A stretch of DNA of 13,003 bases from Gemmatimonadales bacterium (GTDB lineage: Bacteria; Gemmatimonadota; Gemmatimonadetes; Gemmatimonadales; GWC2-71-9), in assembly GCA_030601605.1 (NCBI GenBank), contig JAUVTI010000037.1, positions 1-13,003 on the forward strand, read 5' to 3'. A program made the position numbers and the translations under genes. Positions 5,584-13,003 of this stretch are shown here, one piece after another. The notes beneath the pieces were generated by a model. It did no database searches and was not told the DNA's origin. It worked only from the letters and a program-made list of their open reading frames with translations. Position 1 is the stretch's first letter; each line of letters starts with the position of its first letter.

Positions 5584-6945
5584 GTGAGCACGGATCTCCC
5601 CGCCCGGTTGCTGGCCCACCTCGAGGAGGGCGGTCTCTTCCCGGACCCCGGACTCGCGCTCCTGGCCGTGAGCGGCGGCCCCGACTCAGTGGCGATGCTG
5701 GACCTCCTCGTGCACGTCGCGCCGCAGCTCAGGCTCGACCTCGCAGTTGCGCACGTGGACCACGGCATCCTCCCCGAGTCGGACTCCGTAGCGCGCGGCG
5801 TGAAGGAGCTCGCCGAGCGCTACGGTCTGGAGTCTCACCTCGCCCGACTGGAGCTGGGAGCGGGTGCGTCGGAGACCAGGGCCCGCGAAGCGCGCTACGA
5901 CGCGCTGCGCGAGCTGCAGCGGAGCACCGGCGCACGATACCTGTGCACTGCGCACCACGCGGACGATCAGGTGGAGACCGTGCTGCACCGGTTGCTGCGC
6001 GGTTCGGGCGTCGCGGGACTCGCGGGGATTCCGGAGCGCGGGCCGCGTGGACTGGTGCGCCCGCTGCTCTCCCTGCGGCGGGAGGAGCTCGAGCGCTGGC
6101 TCGACGAGGTGGATCTGAACGCCGCGGTGGTGCACCGCGACCCGTCCAACTCCGACGAGCGCCACGACAGGGTCTGGATTCGGCACAAACTCGTGCCGAC
6201 CATAGTGCAGCGCTTCGGTCCCGAGGCCGAGCACCGTCTGTTGGAGGTTGCGCGCCACGCGGGCTCCGAGCGGCGGGCCTGGGCTAGCCTGCTGCGGTCG
6301 CTCGAGGAGCTCGAATTCCGCGCCAAACGGGGCTCCGTCGAGGTTGCTCGGGCACCACTGCAGCGGTATGATAAGACGTTGTCGGAAGCGCTCTTGCGCG
6401 CTCTGGCTCGGGACGTGGGTTGTGTTGTGGGGCCGCGGCGCGCTGCACTGCTGCGCCGTTTTGTGTGCCGCAGTTCGAGTGGGCGAGTCATGCAACTCGG
6501 CGCGGGCTTCGAGGCGGAGCTTGCCTTCGATCGGCTGCGCATCGTACCGGTGAGCGGCCGGTCGGCGACGGCCGGTGGCGTCGTGTGCGGCGCCGAGCCC
6601 GAGGGCGTCGTGCGGTGGCATGGTTGGGAGCTCGCCTGGCGTCCCGATCGGGCGGGACGAGCTACCCGGAGTTCGCTCGTGTCGTGGTTCACGCCGGGCG
6701 AAGGTATCTTTAGGGGCGCCGCGGAGGGCGATCGCATCGCGCCGCTCGGCGGCGTCGGTCGGCGCAAGGTGCGCCGCCTGCTGATGGAGTCGCGCGTGCC
6801 GTTTGCCGAGCGTGCGGGCTACCCGGTTCTGGTGCGCGACGATGACGTTCTTTGGATTCCTGGAGTCTGTCGCTCCCGCCTCGACGTGCCAGAGGCAGGT
6901 GGGTCGGCGATGCGGCTCGAGGCGCGCCTGTTAACGGAGGAGTGA
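5584..6945 (+). CDS. tilS: tRNA(Ile)-lysidine synthetase
   Basis: TilS uses ATP and lysine to turn C34 of the CAU-anticodon tRNA(Ile) into lysidine, so the tRNA reads AUA and is charged with isoleucine. The 453-residue protein has the N-type ATP-pyrophosphatase P-loop SGGPDS at 30-35, HVDHG at 57-61, the HHADDQVET motif at 124-132, and the DPSNSDERHDRVWIR segment (186-200) preceding the P of LVP, all diagnostic. The middle part corresponds to the tRNA-binding helical domain. The C-terminal TilS_C domain is present (about 370-450: GEGIFRGAAEGDRIAPLGG, then GRRKVRRLLMESRVP and AGYPVLVRDDDVLWIPGV). The GTG start at 5584 lies 7 bases after the TerB-like gene and lacks a strong ribosome binding site; coupling is likely. 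The usual neighbour hpt is absent between tilS and ftsH. Confidence 0.95.
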   Translation: MSTDLPARLLAHLEEGGLFPDPGLALLAVSGGPDSVAMLDLLVHVAPQLRLDLAVAHVDHGILPESDSVARGVKELAERYGLESHLARLELGAGASETRAREARYDALRELQRSTGARYLCTAHHADDQVETVLHRLLRGSGVAGLAGIPERGPRGLVRPLLSLRREELERWLDEVDLNAAVVHRDPSNSDERHDRVWIRHKLVPTIVQRFGPEAEHRLLEVARHAGSERRAWASLLRSLEELEFRAKRGSVEVARAPLQRYDKTLSEALLRALARDVGCVVGPRRAALLRRFVCRSSSGRVMQLGAGFEAELAFDRLRIVPVSGRSATAGGVVCGAEPEGVVRWHGWELAWRPDRAGRATRSSLVSWFTPGEGIFRGAAEGDRIAPLGGVGRRKVRRLLMESRVPFAERAGYPVLVRDDDVLWIPGVCRSRLDVPEAGGSAMRLEARLLTEE

Positions 6946-6990
6946 GCCGCCCGGATCGGATGGGCGCGCACGGAGTATTACGAACCACAG

Positions 6991-8975
<1,985 letters not shown>

Positions 8976-8979
<4 letters not shown>

Positions 8980-10148
8980 CGCTCCTACCGCTGGCTGCCC
9001 CGAGTACCGCGGCCCTTCAAGAGGCCCTGATCGAGCGGGGCGTGGACCCAGTCCGCGCAGACGCGGCGGCCCACGGGTTGAGGCCGCTGGCCGTGGTCGT
9101 GGACGACATGGACGCGGAAACGCGCGAGCTCGTTGCCGCGGCGGCGCAGCGCGCGGGGATCGAGTGCCTCACAGGGGACGGCTGGGTGCTGCTCGCCGCC
9201 GGCGCGGCTCGCCTCGCCGGACTGGCGCGGCCCGGTCACACGGCGCTTCCGCCCGAGGTAGCCGAGGCACTGGGGCGCTTCGTCCGGAGTGCGTTCGAGA
9301 CGCCGGCAGCGTGGCCCACCGGCCGCGGCGCGGTTGCGCTCGACGCTCCGGTGGTGGTTGGGATCCTCAACGTCACTCCAGACTCCTTCAGCGACGGCGG
9401 TCGCTACCTCGATCCGGAGTCTGCCCTGCGGCAAGCCGCTCGGCTGGTCGAGGACGGCGCCGACGTCCTAGATGTCGGAGCGGAGTCGACGCGGCCGGGG
9501 CGGCCGGAGCCGGTTTCCGCGCAAGAGGAGTGGAGCCGGTTGGAGCCCGTGCTGACGGGAGTCGTGGAGCGCTACCCGGATCTCCCGCTCACCGTCGACA
9601 CGGTGAAGGCCGACACGGCGGCCCGCGCGCTCGATGCGGGAGCGTGGGCGATCAACGACGTCTCGGGACTGAGGCTCGACCCGCGGATCGCCGAAGTGTG
9701 CGCGGAACGCAGCGCCGGGCTCGTGCTGATGCACTCGAGGGGCGGCATCGGCGACATGGCGAGCTACGACCACGCCGCTTACCGGAACGTCAGCGACGAA
9801 GTCGTGCGGGAGCTGGAGGCCGCGGTCTCCTGCGCCGTCGAGCGGGGCGTCGCGCGCGAGCGCATCGTGCTCGATCCAGGACTCGGCTTCGCCAAGAAAC
9901 CACAGCACAACTACGAGATACTGCGCCACCTGCCGAGGTTGGCGGCGCTGGGGCACCCGGTGATGGTCGGGCCCTCGCGCAAGCGGTTTCTCGGGGCGGT
10001 GACCGGCACGGCTACCGATGAGCGCGATCCCGCCACTGCGGCGGCCTGCGTGGCCGCGTACACGCTGGGGGCGTTGCTCTTCCGGGTCCATGCGGTGGCG
10101 GCCACACGCGAAGCATTGACAGTGGCCCACGCGGTGGAGAGAGGCTGA
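8976..10148 (+). CDS. folP: Dihydropteroate synthase with N-terminal extension
   Basis: FolP joins p-aminobenzoate to 6-hydroxymethyl-dihydropterin diphosphate to make dihydropteroate, the sulfonamide-targeted step of folate synthesis. The 390-residue protein starts at GTG 8976, inside the ftsH stop (GTGA). Residues 129-380 are a complete TIM-barrel synthase: GILNVTPDSFSDGG (129-142), DVGAESTRPG (166-175), INDVSG, LMHSRG, DPGLGFAKK, VGPSRKRFLG (331-340) and the terminal RVH (R370, H372). The about 125 residues before it exceed the usual 260-290-residue enzyme. They contain an ERGVDP element and a later GDGWVLLAAGAARLAGLARPG element, a layout I recall from longer synthases of clostridia and other phyla, so this looks like a known variant rather than a start error. 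No in-frame ATG precedes the barrel as an obvious alternative. Confidence 0.95.
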
Positions 10149-10951
10149 TGCCGGTCGAGCAACTGCGGTTCCTGATCCCCGATTGGTGGGATGCCATCGA
10201 GATACTGATCGTGGCGTTCGTGATCTACCGCCTGCTCCTGTTCCTTGCGGGCACGCGGGCGTTGCAGATCCTGGTGGGCATCACCGCACTCTTCGTCATC
10301 TACTTCGTCGCGCTCGTACTCAAGCTGAACATGATCTCCACTCTGCTCGGAGTGGTGTTCACGTACGGCGCCTTCGCCGCGATCGTCGTGTTCCAGCCCG
10401 AGCTGCGGCACGCGCTCGCACGGCTGGGACGCTCCCGGCTCGTGAGCTTCTTCGCGAGCTCGAGCAAGCGCGCGGTGGCCGACGAAATCGGTGAGGCGGT
10501 GACACGGCTTTCGCGCAACGGGACCGGCGCCATCATCGTGGTGGAGCGCGACGTGTCCCTGGACCAGTACATAGAGACGGGAACGGTCTTGCTCGCCACC
10601 GTATCGGCCGACCTGCTGACGACGATCTTCACTCCCTACTCGCCGCTGCACGACGGCGCCGTGATTATCCGCGGCGACCAGATCGTGGGCGCGGGCAGCG
10701 TGCTTCCGCTCACGCAGTTTCCGGTAACTGACAAGTCGCTCGGCACACGGCACCGCGCGGCCCTGGGGCTTTCCGAGGAGACGGACTCTTTGGTCGTGGT
10801 GGTGTCGGAAGAGACCTCCAAGATCTCGATCGCCGAGCGCGGGATGCTCAAGCGCGGCCTTACGGGCGACCAGGTCCGGGAGGCGCTGGCGGGGCCGGCT
10901 GAGCAAGGCCTTGCGCGATCGGGCTCCCGTAGTGACGCTTCACCCGCCTGA
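10148..10951 (+). CDS. dacA: Membrane diadenylate cyclase CdaA (DacA)
   Basis: This enzyme condenses two ATP molecules to cyclic di-AMP, a messenger controlling potassium and osmolyte transport and cell-wall homeostasis. The 267-residue protein has three N-terminal helices (about 17-34, 38-57, 62-82), then the DisA_N/DAC domain at about 95-240. Catalytic DGA is at 169-171 in SPLHDGAVIIRG and RHR at 201-203 in GTRHRAALGLSEETDS. Both motifs are intact, so it should be active. The ATG at 10148 overlaps the folP stop by one base (TGATG), implying translational coupling. The usual partners cdaR (YbbR domains) and glmM are not in the window; the next gene is instead a DUF2723 protein in the same frame. 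The C-terminus is short and unstructured. Confidence 0.96.
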   Translation: MPVEQLRFLIPDWWDAIEILIVAFVIYRLLLFLAGTRALQILVGITALFVIYFVALVLKLNMISTLLGVVFTYGAFAAIVVFQPELRHALARLGRSRLVSFFASSSKRAVADEIGEAVTRLSRNGTGAIIVVERDVSLDQYIETGTVLLATVSADLLTTIFTPYSPLHDGAVIIRGDQIVGAGSVLPLTQFPVTDKSLGTRHRAALGLSEETDSLVVVVSEETSKISIAERGMLKRGLTGDQVREALAGPAEQGLARSGSRSDASPA

Positions 10952-10990
10952 TCCAGCACCGTCGCCAAGTTGAGCACTGTGAACCAATCC

Positions 10991-13003
10991 ATGCAGGCCA
11001 GTATCGCCAGGGCACCGTACCGCGCCGCACTCGTGGTGTTCGCGGTCGTCCTCGCCGTGTATGTCTGGACGCTGGCGCCGACCGTAACGTTCTGGGACGC
11101 GGGCGAGTTCATCGCCGCGGCCAAGATCCTCGGCATACCACATCCGCCGGGGACGCCGTTGTTCATCCTGATGGGCAACGTGTGGGGGATGCTGGTGCCG
11201 ATCGGCGAGTTCGCCTACCGCACCAACCTGATGACCGCGGTGTTCAGCGCTGCCGCGGCGGCGTTGATGTTCCTCCTGATTGCACAGGCGCTGCGCGGCT
11301 GGAAGCTCGAGGGTGGCGGGGGAGCCCTCGCGCGGGCCGCGGCGGACCCGGTGTACTGGGTGGGCGGCGCAGCTGCTGCGGCCGGACTCTCGGCGTTCGT
11401 GTTCACTGTGTGGCAGAACTCCAACGAGACCGAGGTATACATGGTCGCCGCGTTCTCCATCGCGGCGATCTGCTGGCTCGCCTGGATGTGGCGGGCGCAC
11501 CGTGGCGAGGAGCGTGCTCCGCACGTGCTGCTGCTCGTCGTCTACCTGCTGGCGGTATCCGTCGGGAGCCATCTGCTCACGCTGCTGGTCGGACCCGCGC
11601 TGATCGGGTTCATGTGGCACGTGCTCAAGACCGACCCCCTGCCGGACGAGAACGATCGCAAGACCGAGTGGGCGCAGTGGGCGGTGGTGATCGGCGTGTG
11701 GGCCCTGCTGCTCGGTGTGGGTCTGGGCAGCAAGAGCCTGCTGATTCTGGGCGGCATCGCATTCGTGGCTGCCGCGGCGTACGCAGCTTCCGCCGGCGCT
11801 CTGGTCTTCGCGCTCACCGTGCTGGCGATCGCGGTCGTCGGCGTGTCCACCTATCTGTTCCTCATCATTCGCGCCAACGTGGGGCCATTCCTCAACGAGG
11901 CCGATCCGTCGACCTGGCAGAGCCTCTGGTCCGTGATCGCGCGCGAGCAGTACCCGCCGCGCTCGCCGATCGACAACCCGATCTACACGGTTCGTGGGCA
12001 GGGCGGCCTGGTGGACCGTATTGCAGCGTTTGTCGGCTGCCTGCCGCGCTTCGTGAACGGGCCGGTGCCCGCCGACGAAGCGGCATTCGGGATTCCGCGC
12101 TGCTATACGGTGCGGAGCATTCCGCTGATGCTGCGCCAGGCCCAGCTGTACCTGCAGTACTTCGACTGGCAGTGGGCGAAGGGGCTCGCTCCCACGACCC
12201 CCGTGTTCGCGGGTGTGCGGCTCCCGTTCACGCTCGCGTCCATCAGCCTGGGCATTTACGGCGCTGGCGTGCTGCGGCGGTTCGACCGTTCGGCGTTCTG
12301 GCTCCTGGTGCTCTTGTTCCTGACCACGGGCCCCGGGTTGGTGGGCTACATGAACTTCAAGCCCGGCTTCTCGCTGGCCTGGGATCTCTACCCGCAGATG
12401 GACATGCACGAGGTCCGCGAGCGGGACTACTTCTTCACCCTGTCGTTCCAGGTGTGGGCTCTCTTCGTCGGAATAGGCCTGGCGGGACTCTACCGCCTGC
12501 TGCGTGAGCGCGTCGGCGAGGGCGACCCGAAGAGCTGGCGCAGCATGGCGCCGGCTGCGGTTCTGCTCGTGGCCGCGCTGCCCCTGGCGCTCAACTTCCG
12601 TGCGGCCTCGCGCGCGCACGGCCCCGATGCGACGCTGGCGCGCGACTTCGCCTACGACATGCTGCAGTCGGTCGAGCCCTATGGAGTCGTGTTCACCAAC
12701 GGTGACAACGACACCTTCCCGCTGTGGTACCTGCAGGAAGTCGAGGAGATTCGCCAGGACGTGTGGGTGGTGAACCTCTCCCTGGCGAACACCGACTGGT
12801 ACATAAAACAGCTGCGCGACAACCCGATCCGTCCGTTCCGTCCCGAACAGGCGCCGTGGTATGCGCACTTGGTGCCCGACTCGATGCCGGGGCTGCTGCA
12901 CACGCTCACGGACCAGGAGATCGAGTCGCTGCGAGCGACGCTCCTGCCGCGCGCGCTCACGCTGCGGGCTGGCGAGGCCGAGATCACGCTGCCGCAGAAC
13001 AGC
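10991..13003 (+). CDS. DUF2723 multi-spanning membrane protein, 3' end beyond window
   Basis: The frame runs from the ATG at 10991 through 671 codons to the right edge without a stop, so the C-terminus is missing. It belongs to the DUF2723 family found mainly in Bacteroidota and related phyla. The signature TFWDAGEFIAAAKILGIPHPPGTP (residues 33-56, D36 and E39) follows the first helix, and about ten more hydrophobic helices reach residue 540 or so. A soluble part follows with FTNGDNDTFPLWYLQEV (568-584) and DVWVVNLSLANTDWYIKQL, also typical of the family. The fold resembles GT-C glycosyltransferases such as protein O-mannosyltransferases, where a D/E pair in the first loop is catalytic; the activity here is inferred. 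Alternative starts TTG 10970 and GTG 10979 lie in frame; none has a clear ribosome binding site. It begins 39 bases after dacA. Confidence 0.9.
   Translation, partial: MQASIARAPYRAALVVFAVVLAVYVWTLAPTVTFWDAGEFIAAAKILGIPHPPGTPLFILMGNVWGMLVPIGEFAYRTNLMTAVFSAAAAALMFLLIAQALRGWKLEGGGGALARAAADPVYWVGGAAAAAGLSAFVFTVWQNSNETEVYMVAAFSIAAICWLAWMWRAHRGEERAPHVLLLVVYLLAVSVGSHLLTLLVGPALIGFMWHVLKTDPLPDENDRKTEWAQWAVVIGVWALLLGVGLGSKSLLILGGIAFVAAAAYAASAGALVFALTVLAIAVVGVSTYLFLIIRANVGPFLNEADPSTWQSLWSVIAREQYPPRSPIDNPIYTVRGQGGLVDRIAAFVGCLPRFVNGPVPADEAAFGIPRCYTVRSIPLMLRQAQLYLQYFDWQWAKGLAPTTPVFAGVRLPFTLASISLGIYGAGVLRRFDRSAFWLLVLLFLTTGPGLVGYMNFKPGFSLAWDLYPQMDMHEVRERDYFFTLSFQVWALFVGIGLAGLYRLLRERVGEGDPKSWRSMAPAAVLLVAALPLALNFRAASRAHGPDATLARDFAYDMLQSVEPYGVVFTNGDNDTFPLWYLQEVEEIRQDVWVVNLSLANTDWYIKQLRDNPIRPFRPEQAPWYAHLVPDSMPGLLHTLTDQEIESLRATLLPRALTLRAGEAEITLPQNS

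Noticed and set aside
6946..6990. Terminator or promoter between tilS and ftsH
   Set aside because: The 45 bases hold no GC-rich hairpin with a T-run and no convincing -35/-10 pair; co-transcription is simpler.
10940..12901. A 653-codon open frame on the minus strand opposite the end of dacA and the DUF2723 gene
   Set aside because: Its translation is rich in His, Arg, Gln and Glu without any recognisable domain, as expected from the complement of a GC-rich gene. The plus frame encodes clear DUF2723 motifs.

Overview
The window is high-GC bacterial chromosome with tightly packed genes and almost no intergenic space. Gene content and style suggest a member of the Gemmatimonadota or a neighbouring phylum: a tilS-ftsH-folP-dacA run, a DUF2723 membrane protein, secreted peptidase-MA-like proteins, and a coiled-coil tail resembling that of Gemmatimonadota serine/threonine kinases. 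This assignment comes from gene content alone and is tentative. No rRNA, tRNA, CRISPR array, insertion sequence or phage gene was seen.

Left part (1-4992). A plus-strand gene enters from the left edge and ends at 648, tail to tail with a minus-strand operon; the two genes share a CTAG at their stops. Read 5' to 3' on the minus strand, the operon is a YtrA-type GntR repressor (4905-4525), an ABC ATPase of the YtrB/BcrA type (4528-3620), a small ABC-2-type permease (3611-2955), and two related membrane-anchored extracytoplasmic proteins (2962-1838 and 1853-645). All junctions overlap or lie within about 10 bases, so the five genes are probably one transcript. The last two look like tandem paralogues with a peptidase-MA-like C-terminal segment but no HExxH zinc motif. 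The best guess is a ligand- or stress-responsive ABC exporter or sensor module with two non-catalytic periplasmic partners.

Divergent control region (4906-5090). It holds a 20-bp imperfect inverted repeat over the likely -10 region of the GntR operon, a consensus-like -35 (TTGACA, minus strand) and a second, perfect 15-bp palindrome nearer the opposite gene. This fits autoregulation by the GntR protein, possibly with control of both directions.

Right part (5091-13003). All genes are on the plus strand and nearly contiguous: a TerB-like protein, tRNA(Ile)-lysidine synthetase (tilS), the membrane protease FtsH, dihydropteroate synthase (folP, with an N-terminal extension), the membrane diadenylate cyclase CdaA/DacA, and a large DUF2723 multi-spanning membrane protein cut by the right edge. 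tilS-ftsH-folP is a conserved housekeeping neighbourhood; here hpt is missing between tilS and ftsH, and dacA has neither cdaR nor glmM beside it. Together these genes serve tRNA decoding, membrane protein quality control, folate synthesis and c-di-AMP signalling, probably co-transcribed.

The most interesting part is the GntR/ABC operon with its paired pseudo-peptidase-like proteins. The rest is mostly recognisable housekeeping content.
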